The translations under genes and the position numbers were made by a program. This document shows, piece by piece, positions 1 through 14,146 of a stretch of 64,000 nt of DNA. Each line of letters starts with the position of its first letter. Within the stretch, counting starts at the first letter, position 1. Source of the stretch: Cenococcum geophilum 1.58 (Eukaryota > Ascomycota > Dothideomycetes > Gloniales > Gloniaceae); the NCBI GenBank assembly GCA_001692895.1, contig KV748191.1, positions 124,001-188,000 on the forward strand. Direction: 5' to 3'. The notes under the pieces were generated by a model. The model ran no database searches. It saw only the letters and a program-made list of their open reading frames with translations, and had not been told where the DNA came from.

Positions 1-693
1 GGGCTACGAAAACACACCCTTGGATTATATCCATGCACGTTTCCTTGCTGGCGGAATTTTAGATTGGCCAAGGTTAATGCATCAAGCTTTCAAGTTCGGC
101 CTCTACCCTTAGCCCCCCAATGCCATTATGTTGCTAGCAAACTAATCAGAATGTCTGGTCAGATGCACCAAGCCAGGCGGCTGGGCCGAATTTCAAGATT
201 GGGATACGGCTTTATACTCCCCAGATGGCAGCCTGAACCCGAATCACTCGATATACCAATTCCACAAAACCACGTCCGAAGCGCAGGAAAACAAGGGTTA
301 CAATATGCGCCCAGGCCCATACCTGGAACAGTGGCTTATCGATGCCGGGTTTACGAACGTGCAGTGTCACAAATTCATCTTACCACTGGGCACATGGCCA
401 AAGGACAAGCATTACGTAAGTGTTAACGATTTGTGATATTGTAGTGTACCGCCCTTTCGGCCATTCCTATCCCTCCAATGCTTTCGTTAGGCGAGACTAA
501 TTCGTCGATCTGGATTTTACAGAAACAAATAGGAGCGTACAACTTTCTCCAAATGCAGCAGGGTCTTGAAGGTATTGGACTAGCCACGCTAACCCGCTCT
601 GGTGAGTGGACACCTGAGGAAGTGCAAGTCCTCGTAGCAAAAGCGAGGCAGGATCTAAGCAACCCAAGAATACATGGGCAGTATGATTTGTAA
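1..693 (+). CDS. LaeA-like SAM-dependent methyltransferase, 3' part (5' end outside window)
   Basis: This is the C-terminal part of a class I SAM-dependent methyltransferase of the fungal LaeA-like family. Reading starts in frame 2 at the window edge. I place introns at 94-162 and 416-522, giving exons 2-93, 163-415 and 523-693 (TAA). The first exon carries the family segment HARFLAGGILDWPRLMHQAF; joining across the first intron gives KCTKPGGWAEFQDWD, the usual 'CxKPGGWxEFQ' strand of these enzymes. The C-terminus contains GPYLEQWLIDAGFTNV and ends HGQYDL. The first donor is GTTCGG, which is weak, but the joined frame matches the family exactly. The SAM-binding glycine loop must lie upstream of the window. 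Family members act on secondary metabolism or on unknown small molecules; the substrate cannot be read here. Confidence 0.85.
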
Positions 694-1463
694 GTACTAT
701 ATTTTACGCGCTAAGGCTCGAGAACGCTAATGTGGAGAAGTTATGTTGCTTACGGGCAGAAACCAGAAGTTTAAGTGTGACTAATGTTTTATAAATTCGG
801 CGTAAAACGTGTGGAAATACCTGCAGCTTTTTCTGCTCGGTGGATGAGTTTCTTAAACATTTAAATTGTTCGTGTGCAAATTTTGGAAGATTAGAAAATG
901 TCAGGTCCGCTAACTAGGGCTGACAAGGGAAACCTGCTTTCTGCTAATCTTCAATAAAGCTCACCTTTTAGGGTGATGGATTTTCACCCTTTAAATTTCT
1001 CAACAAGTTGCAGGAAGCTTTGGGCAGTGATGACTAGATTAATAGCTGATAGTAATTTGAATGCACAAGCGCGGACCCCTAACCTCGCCTCGTCCATTCA
1101 AGACATGCTGATAATCCTTCAATCCTTGCAGGTGCAATTATTGGTCAATCGAATATTTGATTCAAAGTCTATCGACATCTGCTCCTCCTTCCACTGCCCC
1201 TAGACCTACAAGATCATGTTGTCCGATCCGTACGCTAGAGCAAATACGCCCACTTAAAGGAAATCACACAAGCGGCTTTTCGCCTCATGCATGCCTGCAG
1301 GGGTCTGCGCTGCGCCAGCTACTTCGTCCCCACTCGCCCTCTTCCTTTCGTTCCTTTTCTGAGATGTACACAGGTCGGAATGCATCCAAAAGCACAACTT
1401 TGAGAGTCTACTACTTAGTCTGCCATCTTATTACGCACTCTGCCTTCTGTGTACTCTCTCACC
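694..1463. other. Intergenic, no gene seen
   Basis: About 770 bases between the methyltransferase stop and the hydrolase start. Several short open frames exist (for example 973-1203 and 1157-1471), but none shows a recognisable domain or a plausible splice partner. The part next to 1464 presumably holds the hydrolase promoter. Confidence 0.6.
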
Positions 1464-2934
1464 ATGTCTGATCCTAGGCCTTCAGATGCAGGCTCTTACG
1501 CCGAGGAATGGCTCCAAGTATACCCACACATTCTTACATCACTTAGAACGTAAAGGCTTACTACTTTCTTTCACACAATTTAGGTTGAAAAAATGATGGG
1601 CGGCCGTTTCGCCCTCACCGGTTCTGTGCATGACATGCGGGAGCAGTTCACTGGCCTCTGGCAGGGCCTAGCACCCATGCTACCGCCTCCATCAGATTCA
1701 GTAACTGCTGGTACGCTAATTCACTATCTATATATATCTAGTATGCTTAGGACATCAATTGATGTATGGCCGAGCATTTAGAGGATGTTCAATTACCAGA
1801 CGGCGGCCCCCGCGTACGGGTTTATAAACCCAAGCAAGATGCACAGGATCTACCAATCGGACTATAGTGCACCCCCCAACTCTATAAAATGAATTATTTA
1901 AGCCTGAAGCTAAAAGTTCATAAGCATTCACAGCGGTGGTTGGATGGCAGGCTCCGTCGAGAGTGAAGATCGTGCGTACCCGCCCCGTTTACGTCAACTC
2001 ATAGCTCTTTTGGCATTAATTGAAAAACCTCAGATCTTATACGCGACATCGCGGAGCGCGTTCCCATGGTCATGGTTGCAACCTCGTACCGCTTTGCGCC
2101 AGAAAATCCCTTTCCCGCAGGACTGCACGACTGCATAGCAGCGTATAAATGGGTAATTCACCTCTACCCCTCCACTCCACCCCTCTCTCCGCCTCCCATC
2201 TTTAGCAGTTAACCAAACCATTCTAGATGCACGCCAACGCGTCTTCCTTCTCCGCCTCCCCGTCCAAAAAGATCATCATGGGCGGCTCCGCAGGCGGGAA
2301 TCTTTCCGGCGCCATAGCGCTGAGTTTTGCCGGCGACGAGGAGCTGAAGCCCAAGGGACTCATCATGGCGTGCCCGTTTGCGATCGAGCCGAGCCAGCTG
2401 CCGGAGGAGTACAAGGGCTGGTGGCACCCGGATCGATATCTGGACGCTGCGATGCTGAACCGAGAGGCGATGACGCCATGCATGGGTGCGTCCTTACCCT
2501 GACTATCCACTAATGCAACTGATGCGCCCTCCATTTCCGAGTTTCCTGTGTTTTTTTATATCTCTTTTCTTGCGGTTTTCAGCCAAACACATTCTCATGC
2601 CTCACGTATAATTTCGCTCTTTTGAATAAACGGGCTTCTGCTAATCCACGCCCTACCAGACGCGTACGGCGCGGCCCCTGACGAACCGCTCTGGTCGATT
2701 CTCCTCCACCCATCCCTCTCAGCCTTGCCGCCGACCTATCTGGCCGCTTGCACGAAAGACGCCACGTATGATGAGACGTTCATTCTGCACGATAAGCTCA
2801 AGAAGTTAGGTAATGATGTAAGCCTTGCGGTGTGGGATGGGTATCCGCATTTCTTTTGGATGCTCCCGATGCTGCAGAAGAGCAAGGAGTNCATGGCGAG
2901 GTGGGCGGAGGAGGTAAGAAGGCTTGTGGAATAA
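1464..2934 (+). CDS. Alpha/beta hydrolase-3 family esterase/lipase
   Basis: Seven exons give a complete alpha/beta hydrolase of the HSL-like (abhydrolase_3) family: 1464-1517, 1584-1710, 1782-1866, 1934-1971, 2034-2152, 2227-2485 and 2660-2934. The ATG at 1464 (MSDPRPSDAGSYAEEW) opens the only frame that splices into the domain. The nucleophile elbow is GGSAGGN (about 2281-2300). Upstream is the strand VPMVMVATSYRFAPENPFPA, typical of this family before the elbow. The acid lies in the ATYDETF region, and the histidine is in DGYPHFFW near the C-terminus. The oxyanion-hole segment at the 1866/1934 junction reads YGGWMAGS instead of the usual HGGGW, and the donor there is GTGCAC, so that junction is the least certain. 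One codon (2890-2892) contains an N. The substrate is unknown; small esters are the family norm. Confidence 0.87.
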
Positions 2935-3185
2935 TTAGAGGAGAGGAGCTTTCGGCATCCTGAACTGTTTAGCGAAGATTTGTGTGATGAGTTCCACACT
3001 CGTGTTATATGTTAAAGCTCCTTAGTTTAGCCATGATAAATCAAGAACCCTTTTCTAATACACCTCACGCTCATGAAATCGTACATGATGCTTATAGCGT
3101 CTTACCAACTCCCAACAACGCCATCAAAGCCACTTTTGGGACCCCGTCCCCACCCAGACCGACTCCAGACACCAGAACCCCCAGC

Positions 3186-5001
3186 TCACCACGCAAACTC
3201 CATAACCGTCTTCCCCAAAGCGGCCATAATCCTCATCTCCCCCCGCTCATCCTCAACAAACCGCACACAATGACTCCGAAACCTTTCCCCATCCCTCCCC
3301 CCCTGGGCCGCAAACTCCCTCAGCGTCTCCCCCGTCCGCAGCGAATACACGCGCACAGCCCCATTCTCGTCGCCCGCCGCCACCAGCCCCAGCTCGGGCT
3401 GCACATCCAGCCCGAGCGCCGCATTTGCCTCGTTCGCGTAGTCGAACGCCAGGACAGGCAGCGACGGCGGCCTCGGCCCCCGCGCCGTCGGCTCCGCGCG
3501 CGGCATGCGCAGGTCCAGCAGCGCGAGCTCGCTGCGCAGCCCCGCGACGACGAGGCGCGTCGCGTCGTCGGCGCGGCGCAGCGCCGTCACCGCGCTGCGG
3601 TTCACGAGGCACAGCCGGTGGCCCCGGCTGCGCGCGTCCCAGAGGTGGATGGAGGCGTTGCGGAGGCCGAGAGCGAGGGTCGTGGGGGAGAGCCAGGTCA
3701 GGGCTTGGGCGTCGCTGGGGAGGCCGAGGGGCTTGGCGGTTGTCCAGCCGGTGCTGGAGGTGCGGGTGAGGGTGAGGAGGGCGTTGGAGGTGCCGACGGC
3801 GATGGTTTCGGAGGGGGCCGCGGAGGGAGACGGCGCGGAGGTCCAGATGGTCGTGATGTCGTGCGGGGCGTAGAGTTCGGAGATGCCGGTGAGGTCGGTG
3901 TGCGTGGTGAGGTGGATTATGGGGGGTCTTGAGGATCCCATGGTTGTGGTTACGAGCGTTCCGGAGACTGGCGATACGTTCATGGAGGAAATCCTTGAGT
4001 TCAAAGGGTATATGCGTTTGGTATGACAATAATAGCTTGGTGGGCTGTTGACGGAGCTTGTTAACCGTTCATTAGATTCGAGCACGTCTGAACCAGTTAA
4101 GTCTGGATATTTGTTATATTTTGGGAACATAGATTCTATCCGGTCATTTGTTCTTCCAACCACCAAAGATCTTGTTACAGGGTCCACGTCAAAATGGAGG
4201 ATCTCAGAGTCGTCATCATTTTCGTCAGTTACTGCACGGCTTTGAAGTCCATGAGCAGAAGCTTTGGCCCAGTCATGCTTTCTTTGACTATGGTGTCCAC
4301 GCCTCCCCAGTTCTCTTTCTAGAGACCTAGCGATAGGTGACTGGAGGACGATTGATTGCTGAACCTGCTGCTGGCGTTTCTGGTTTGCGAAGGCTTCTGA
4401 GAGTTTGCGCTTCTAGTTCCAGAATTAGCAAATTACAGGCACTACAGAAAGGTGTATGTTCTAAAGCGCAATTTTGTTTTCGTTTGATAGAGCTATGGTA
4501 ATGGGAGGAGGAACTGTGAAAGCACCTGGCTTCTCTCACAAACAACCGATACGAACCCCAAGAAACTTGAGAACCTCTGACTACATCAAAAATAACACTA
4601 AAATCAAATTTCAAATGCCCTGGAAAAATATTGCTATGAAGGATGCACTTATTAGACCACCGGTCCTTTTTCTATCCGTGTACTGACGTGCTCCACGACT
4701 TTCAGCTCCAAGTGCACAATTGTGAAGAAACGAAACAATCATGAAATAAAATTAGATAGCAGCGCATAGCCCAGGAAAATGAAACTTAGCAAAATGGTCT
4801 ACATACTTTTGATTCTTCGGCTCTTTTCTTGATATTCTCCTTCGCATACTTAGATCCTGAGGGAGGCGCGTGATGGTTTGGGAGGATTCTGAAGTATTTC
4901 TTCCGTTCCTGGTCTTCTTCGGGGTCAGCTTATGATCCTACAATATATTTATACGGGATTCACTTACCGTAGTAAAAGCCAGGAATATTTCTTCCATCCA
5001 T
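3186..5001 (-). CDS. DCAF4/WDR21-like WD40-repeat protein
   Basis: Minus-strand WD40 protein. The first exon (5001-4968) reads MDGRNIPGFYY and joins at 4928 to ADPEEDQERKKYFRILPNHH. This is the hallmark N-terminus of DCAF4/WDR21 proteins (PGFYxDPEKxRYFRLLPGHN in animals), which are substrate receptors of CUL4-DDB1 ubiquitin ligases. A further exon is likely at about 4705-4661 (VVEHVSTRIEKGP). From about 4411 one open frame runs to 3186: a basic, glutamine-rich stretch, an acidic segment (DENDDDSE), then beta-propeller repeats such as LALGLRNASIHLWDARS and AALGLDVQPELGLVAAGDEN, ending MEFAW. The 4660-4411 interval is probably one intron but is the least certain part. The 3300-3900 part is very GC-rich. 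It starts divergently from SelO, 226 bases away. The ligase role is inferred from the family. Confidence 0.82.
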
Positions 5002-5227
5002 GGCTGTCTGTGAGATGTGGTGCAAATAAAGGTTGACATTCCGGCGAAGTTACACAATACCGTTTCGGATATTTTTCTTATCGATAACATATACTTGCTT
5101 ACAGTATCCTCGGCATGACGACAGACGAAAGCTCAACACCAAACCTCTCCATACTATTGCTTCTCTCTTCCGTCCTGCCACTCCTCCCTCCTTCTAGATA
5201 TCCTGGTTCCTTTCCGTTCTTTTGTAT

Positions 5228-7469
<2,242 letters not shown>

Positions 7470-7547
7470 ATTAGAGGATTGATGTATCATAGTGTATCAC
7501 TAATCTCCAATAAGTGGCATAGCTAGCTTAATGAGGAAGAGATGTAA

Positions 7548-9133
7548 TTACTCAGCTCCTCCACCTAAATACTCAGCTATCTCGAATCCAACACTACGGC
7601 CAAGAGTTGCTACATAATCCCACCCAAAGTTAACGCGCCATTTACATCCCGGGTCCAGCACATCTACTCCTGCTGCTCCGGCTCTAACGAGGAGTCTGAT
7701 CGATGATAAGGTGGCGATTTGAGTATATATATCTGCTGTTGGAGTGACAGAGTGCGGCAGTATGGCGTGAAAAATTGCAAGAAGACGGTCTAAGGGAAAT
7801 GGCGAGGGCGCAAGAAGATGACGGGGTATCTAGTGATTCTTAGATCGGTATGCAGTAAATGGATTGAGTCGGACTGAATACCTTTCTATGTTTAGCTCCC
7901 CTACCCGCTCTTCTTGCGGCAGTGCCGCCACCTTTCTTCCTTCGCTTCTTCTCGCTAGCTTTCATAAAATAAATGGCGTCTTGGCGAGCTGGGTTATATG
8001 ATGCGAGATATGCTGCGCAGAGGAGGTATTTTGAATAGTATGGTAAGTCATGAGTAACTACGCATGTGAGAAAAGCTTGAGATATTGCCCTCGAGAGAAT
8101 AAGTAAATAATTACCTTTTGATACAGCACTTGTTGTCGCCCCCTCGACCTTCGGAACCACCCTGTCTAGTAGCACATCTTCACTCTGAAACAATGCCCTA
8201 TTCGCAACCATAAGCCTCGAAAAATCTCTTGTTCCAAACGTGCCATCAACAATCGGTGCAACAAAAGGCCGCCATAGCTTTTCTGCCACAGAGCGAAAGC
8301 TCAGGATATCTCTTGCCGCACCTTTCGCCAATGCGTCCCACACCGCAGCGAGGAACCGCGTCCATACCCAGGCATTATCCTCTTCGGCAAGTTCCTCGCT
8401 GTATTCTGGGGACTGGTCTGGAGATTCGAGAAAAATAGGTAGAGGTGATTTAGATAGTATTTGTATAGACTCGTCTTTGGTGTACGCGGGAAAGTGGACG
8501 TATGGTATGCCAGTTGCATGCAGAAACCGAGGTCGCGGCACAGATATGATGAATATTATGCTGAGGCTGGGTATCTACAAATTACATTTAGCGGAATTTA
8601 TCTCATAGATTCATTATTAGGCCTACAATTTCCCCAAATCGCGCTAACGCAGGCAGTAACGTTGGAGGGGCCTCTCGCTGTCGGTCAATTCCATCAAATA
8701 CTAAAACGAAGCGCTCCCTGCCGTCTAAGAGTCGCTGTAAATGTATAGCTAGGGTGCTAATGTTCTCGCAGCGACTATACGGTTTCCGGTCAACTTTGAT
8801 GTCAGAGCACTCGTCGACCGCGTCTAGACAACTTGCGACAGTCCGTTCGAGGAGATGTCGACCAGTGATACATTCTCGAGAATTGATGATAGTGTGTGGA
8901 AGATTGCTAGTTTCAAGGACACTCTTGACAATTGAGCTCTTGCCGGTTGCTTCGAGGCCGTGCACAACAATGGCCGGTGGGCTGGGTAAGAAGGGCTGAA
9001 GTTCTTTAGCTGGAGTATTGAGATGTGACTTTAGGGCGCATACTGAGTACAAAGCAAGGAGTTGACGGATCTGTAACTCTCTGCACGGATACTGCTCATT
9101 TAAAGTTCCAAGAAGGACCTCTTCGGGCAACAT
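7548..9133 (-). CDS. ORC5: Origin recognition complex subunit 5
   Basis: ORC5 is an AAA+ subunit of the complex that marks replication origins and loads MCM. Four exons on the minus strand: 9133-8627, 8574-8115, 8057-7883 and 7829-7548. The start MLPEEVLLGTLNEQYPCRE leads into the Walker A loop HGLEATGKSS and the Walker B strand FVLVFDGIDRQREAP. The second exon begins IIPSLSIIFIISVPRPRFL, the sensor region usual after ORC5 Walker B, followed by GIPYVHFPAYTKDE. The C-terminal winged-helix part includes KYLLCAAYLASYNPARQD, a lysine/arginine-rich stretch, and the conserved end segment CKWRVNFGWDYVATLGRSVG. About 470 residues, normal for the family. It lies 194 bases downstream of TAD3 on the same strand. 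Confidence 0.95.
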
Positions 9134-9326
9134 TTTGGCGCGTGGGTCTTACCTTCGAGAAGTATGCGAAGTTCGCGAGCCGATGCTGAACCAAGACGCG
9201 ATGGTCGAGTTCTCGGTGTCACGTGTTTGTCTCGCAATATTGAATACACACCATGTATTATTTAAGATACCAAGTAAATGGACGATTTGTGGTATTGAAA
9301 TTTATTATCCTGCTAATCTGTCCAAT

Positions 9327-10732
9327 TCACGCTTGTATGGAACCATCGACGCTTGGAGCATCACCTCCTTCCTCACTTTCAGACACCCACTCCCAAGCCA
9401 GGAATTTCCAATTGAGCTCGGAAGGCCGCCAGAACATACCATATCCGAGTCCACTGGCTGAATCTCCTGAATCTGTGCGCCCATCCTTGGCCATTTCGGC
9501 TGTCAACCCACCCGTAAGCGACATCCGGCGGGCGAATACGCATCGTCTGAAGCGGGAATGCAACATTGCCATTGAACACATAACACATGGTTCATGGGTG
9601 ACATATATATCGAAGTCCACGCAAAGATATCCTCCCGGTATTATGTTGTCGGCGGTGAAGACGCGCCTCTCTATAGGCGTTAGCGGTGCGTCGCAAAAGG
9701 CGTTCTCCGAAGCCACACCGAGGCTGCTAGGATTAGGTTCAGGCTCCGCTCTCAATCTCTTCTTTGCTACCATTCCAATGGCTCTCATAACTGCATGTGC
9801 CATGACATTTCCAGGGCCCTCCTTTCGTTGGACGACAGTACTATCTGTAGAACACCAGCGCGCGTCTCCAGCTACGGCTATAACTTTCTGTTCGTTTCCG
9901 GCCTTTTCTATAATCACGCAACCTATTTCTTCTCCCAAGGCGTGGAATTTTGTTTGTTGGCCAGCAACTCGAGCAAGCGCAAGCCAGGTTCCAGCATGGG
10001 TTTCGATGTCAGCCACAGCGCGAGCTAGAAAGCTTGGATGCGGACCATATGGGTTGGTGTTCTTATAGGATATCGACCAGTAGTCTTCAGTCCATTTAGC
10101 AGCTTGCTCGGCAGATGTGGGCGCAAAAGCTGGAACAGGAATTGTATGAACATGAAGGGAGATTGTAGAGTTCAGGAAAGGGGGATTTTGCGCCAGACAT
10201 CTTTGCAATTCAGCCGGGGAGATGAGAGACGTTGGGGCGATGAGGAGATATCGCAGTTCAATTGCGCGTTTGCCACCGTCCTCGTCTTGCTCACCGACGA
10301 CATGGCTTGTAGTAGAGTGGCGATCCCATGGCTGAGTGGAAGACCTAAATTTATCCTGCAGGTACACAGGAAGAAAATCAAGCTGCACCACTCGGCGAAG
10401 ATGTTGGAGGTTCACAGTTTTCAAGTCGGGAATAGCATTTTTGACTATGCTGAGGGGCATAAGTATAAGAAAGCAAAATTAAAAATCAAAACATACTTTA
10501 AGGTTGCTCCAGCATATACAGCGGGGACTTCAATCACATATACGTCGACTGAGGTGTAGATTAGAAGCTGCTCTAGGTTGCAGTGGAATGACTTACTTGT
10601 TTCCAGAACAGCTCGAAGCTCATCTTTGGTTTTCAGGGCAACAAGCCGACCTGGTATCGGGGCGATGGCGAGCTCCCGGAGCCCCAAAGGGCCATTGAAG
10701 ACTTCATCTTGCACGAGTTGCGGTGTTTTCAT
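9327..10732 (-). CDS. TAD3: tRNA-specific adenosine deaminase subunit Tad3
   Basis: Tad3 is the non-catalytic partner of Tad2; together they convert A34 to inosine in tRNA anticodons. Exons on the minus strand: 10732-10597, 10548-10497 and 10449-9327. The protein starts MKTPQLVQDEVFNGPLGLRE. The zinc site is visible: the first motif reads VMAHAVMRAIG, with His but valine where active deaminases have the catalytic glutamate (HAE), and the second is THEPCVMCSMAMLHSR. The HAV form is the defining mark of Tad3. Near the C-terminus are GGYLCVDFDIYVTHEP and NWKFLAWEW. The 5' end faces the MFS transporter across about 700 bases that contain a MITE-like element. Confidence 0.95.
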
Positions 10733-10860
10733 GACATTGTAAAGTACAGACTATTTGACGCGCGAGTCAGAAGAGTGTGGCCTGTGGGATACGGAAAACC
10801 TTGGCACGAACCTTGGCACGCGCTTCGGCAAGTCAAGGTGCTCCAACAACTCGCCGAATC

Positions 10861-11011
10861 TTATCTCATGAATCAGACCCCGGTGGACCATTGGTACGTG
10901 CACTACGCGCACGTGCGGGCATACTGCTCCTTATCACCCAGCGAATTTTCCACCGAGGGTCTGACTAAGTTTGGTTAAAATTCTACTACGGAGTTCTGAT
11001 TCATGAGATAA
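10861..11011. mobile_element. MITE-like element, 17-bp perfect TIRs, 7-bp target duplication
   Basis: The 17 bases at 10861-10877 (TTATCTCATGAATCAGA) occur exactly inverted at 10995-11011. They are directly bordered by identical CCGAATC heptamers at 10854-10860 and 11012-11018. TIRs plus a flanking direct repeat mark a 151-bp non-autonomous DNA transposon. No ORF is present. Superfamily is open: hAT makes 8-bp and Mutator 8-11-bp duplications, and an imperfect eighth base (G/A) precedes the heptamer. It lies in the divergent TAD3/MFS promoter region and shows no RIP bias. Confidence 0.8.
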
Positions 11012-11299
11012 CCGAATCATGCTCTGCAGGTTAGCAAGTCAGCGGGTAATTGGGGCCCCGCAAGGGATACAATTCATTATGTATCAAAGCCTACATCTTA
11101 GAGGTTCCATTGAGGGGTTCATTCGAGGATTCATTGGAGGGTTGCCCCGGTCTCAAACTCATCTGCCGAAAAATAGCGTCGGTAATTGAGAGCGTGAAGT
11201 CTGAGGCAGCACGGTATACACACCATGCGCACCATGCGCACATATATTATGTTGACTTTACCCTGCTGGGGTCCCCTGGGGAGCTCCTCGCCTTGACTT

Positions 11300-11428
11300 G
11301 AGCCTCCTCTACCTCTACCTCTACCTCTACCTCTCTCTCCCTCTACTTCTCCCTCTACCTCTTTCTTCCCACCTCGCCTTTCTTTTTTTTCTTCATTCTT
11401 ATTTCTTATTTCTATCCTCCCGCCTACC
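11300..11428 (+). repeat. Pyrimidine-rich CTACCT/CTCCCT tract in 5' leader
   Basis: From 11306 the plus strand is almost pure pyrimidine, beginning with a run of CTACCT hexamers and continuing as CTCCCTCTACTTCTCC-like sequence to just before the MFS start codon at 11429. Such tracts are common upstream of fungal start codons and probably belong to the promoter or leader. Confidence 0.7.
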
Positions 11429-13456
11429 ATGGATAATAAGGAAGATGTGCAAATCGAATCGGCCCCTAACCAGGACAACCACGATCATCATCACTATGGA
11501 CATGATGCCCGTATAGTTCCTATCCAGCAGGAAGCTGTAGAGGATGCTAGGCATATAAACCTATCATGGCGATCGTGGCTTGTCGTGTTTATCACTTGCT
11601 TCGCGTATAAAACCCCAAATGATTCAGTCCAGGCTTTCAATCATATCTAATTGAATTTAGCATTATGGCACAGGTATTTGTTGTGGTAGCAGCAGGATCC
11701 GTAATTGCCTTCATCATTCGAGATCTTGGTGAGCCCTCGCTGGCGGGATGGATCATTCAGGTAAGTTTGTCCTGCATTCTATACCGGCTGTAAACTTACT
11801 CCTCCGCTTAGGGCCCATTGCTCATGCAGAGCGTGCTTTCTCCCATTATTGGACGCCTGTCGGATGTCCTTGATCGAAAGTACCTTGCATCAATACCGCC
11901 TGTTATTGCATTTGTTGGCGCTGTAATTTCAGCAAAAGCAACGTCGATGAGCATGCTTATCGGTGGTGGCATTCTGATCGGAACCACTCTTTCGAGCATA
12001 TCGATAGTGCAAGCCATTCTATCAGAAATTCTCCCATTGAAATATCGTACTCTCGCGAATGGTTTCGCTTTTCTGGGTGGTGCCATTGGTGGCCTGTACG
12101 GTTTGCCTTATCCACAATTTAGCTCAAATGCTGACTGACACCTTGTGTAGAGTGGGTAGCCTCGGAGCTGGAGGAGTTACCAATGCCAATGCATCCGGCT
12201 GGCGGAATATTTTCTGGATGCAAGCAGCTTTCCACCTTGCAACCGCTGTAGGCTTTTTGGCTTTCTACTGGCCACCGCGAGCCTCAGATTACCCAAAAAT
12301 GTCCTTCGCGGACTATGTTTGGGCATGCGACCCAATCGGTTCTGGATTATTTATCAGCGCCGCGACGCTTCTGCTCCTTGCCTTGGACTGGGCCAGCGGA
12401 GCTTATGCATGGTCAAATCCACATGTTGCCGCTCCTCTTAGCATTGGCCTTGTTCTCCTGCTTGTATTTTGTCTTTACGGTGAGTTTTCTAATATAGGCC
12501 TTGTGATATACCCTTTCTAATCATGCTACGTTGCAGAATGGAAAGGCCGTAAGGATGGTCTAGTGGCGCACGTCTTCTTCCAGGGTAGCCCTAATTTTGC
12601 TCTCGCGGTCTTTGCGTTCGCCGTAGAAGGGTAAGGAAAAAAAAAAACCTCTTGGCCTGCCAAATCGGGATATTGCTGACAACCCCTGTCCTGCAGTTGG
12701 ATCTTCTACTCCGCCGTCAACTCGGTGACACCCCAAATCGTGCTCAACCTAGGCTTCGAAAGCAACGCCTGGGCTATTTCCGTCCGTCAACTCAGCTTCA
12801 CCGTCACTATTCTTGCCGTCTCCATCCCCATCACCCTCTACGCGACCCACTTCAAGGACATGAAATCCCCCCTCATCGTCACCTTCGCCATGTTCCTCAT
12901 CGTGTCAATCTGCTACGCCACCATCAAGCCGACCTGGAACAAGCCGCAAATCGGCTTCAACGTCATCTCTGGCATCGGACAGTCCGGGCCCTTGACGCTG
13001 CTAGTCGCCTACGTGCAATTCACCGCGCCCCACGCCTTCCTCTCGACGGCGACCGGCCTAGCCTTCTCCGCCCGCGCCATCGGCGGCGCTTTCGGCTCCG
13101 CCGTCATCGACGCCATCGTCGGCGGGTACATTAACTCGCACTACGCGAGCGCCGTTGCCTCGGCCGCCATCGCCGCGGGGCTGCCCGAGTCCTCGGTCGC
13201 GGGTCTGCTGACCTCGATTGCGGCGGGGGGCGTCGAGCCCGTTCCCGGCGCGACGCCGGAGGTGTGGGCGGCCGCGATGGACGCGAGCCATTGGTCGTAT
13301 GCGCATGCGTACCGGTTGGCGTGGGCCAGCGTGATTCCGTTTGTGGTACTGGCGTTGATTGCGGTGACGTTCTTGAAGGGCGTGAAGGAGTTGATGACGG
13401 AGAAGGTGGAGGCGACTGTGGAGCGGGTCCCCGAGGTTGAGAAGGCTGGTGCTTGA
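11429..13456 (+). CDS. MFS transporter, TRI12/fungal efflux-pump type
   Basis: Major-facilitator membrane transporter with about 14 predicted hydrophobic segments, resembling the fungal TRI12-like/siderophore-transporter group. Six exons: 11429-11604, 11661-11760, 11812-12095, 12151-12479, 12537-12630 and 12697-13456. The N-terminus (MDNKEDVQIESAPNQDNHDH) is hydrophilic and histidine-rich, then SWRSWLVVFITCFA starts the first helix. The MFS motif-A position is SPIIGRLSDVLDRKYLASIP, between helices 2 and 3. WRNIFWMQAAFHLATAVGF marks the helix-6 region. The C-terminal tail is acidic (EKVEATVERVPEVEKAGA). It probably exports or imports a small molecule at the plasma membrane; the substrate cannot be inferred. 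No biosynthetic backbone enzyme lies nearby. The last exon is noticeably GC-richer than the first. Confidence 0.9.
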
Positions 13457-14146
13457 TCGGATGATTAAATGTTCTTAGAGATCTAAAGGGGGATTGGGTT
13501 TTGATATAGGTAGTCAAATGGCCAACTTGGTATGTCTAATGCACACTGTTGACGTCGTGTATCAAGTAGTGGATATGCGCATCAACTAAGTTGTTGAGTT
13601 TGCCCTATATCATTGCCCTCCAAAATGTCGTAGATGTCTATTGACATAACGGCACCTTGACAAACGTGGTTCCTAGAATCCCACCATTTACACCTTCATC
13701 TGCCTCCATATATGGTAAATTCAAAACTCAGCTGCTCTGAATCTCTTAGAAATTCGTTTGGCTAAATTCTTGAGTATTCTCCTTTCGTAACAGTCTTTCT
13801 TGCGACCCTCTATATCAACATGATGAAAAATAGAGCATACTAACAGAAATCCCTACGAGAATAAATGCTAGGGGAAAGTTTGGGGATTGGTTCAGCCTAC
13901 GTTGAAATCTTACTTTTATACAGGTCTATACAAGCTTCCGGAGACTTTTCTCCGGCGTCCGCGGGTTGTGATGAGAAGAAAGGGAAGTCAAAGAGAGTGG
14001 GCAAATTTTAATTCCCGCAATGGCATTCGAGTACATTTAAGTAGTTTGATTGCAAATGAATATATAGCGTCCGACGGCCCCATTGCGTCCTTAGGAATTC
14101 CAGACGCGAAATGTAATATAATATGTGCCTTTACCCATACCTACAG
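13457..14146. other. Intergenic up to the Crypton pair
   Basis: About 690 bases with ordinary base composition and no supported gene. An open frame at 13887-14177 crosses the transposon edge and has no family resemblance. The base composition changes at about 14147, where the first transposon begins. Confidence 0.6.

Noticed and set aside
973-1471. Possible small genes between the methyltransferase and the hydrolase
   Set aside because: Frames are short, begin without a convincing leader, and show no conserved motifs.
3009-3932. Long plus-strand open frame of 307 codons
   Set aside because: It is antisense to the DCAF4-like gene, rich in Arg/Pro/Gly from GC-rich DNA, and has no family resemblance; the minus strand carries clear WD40 sequence.
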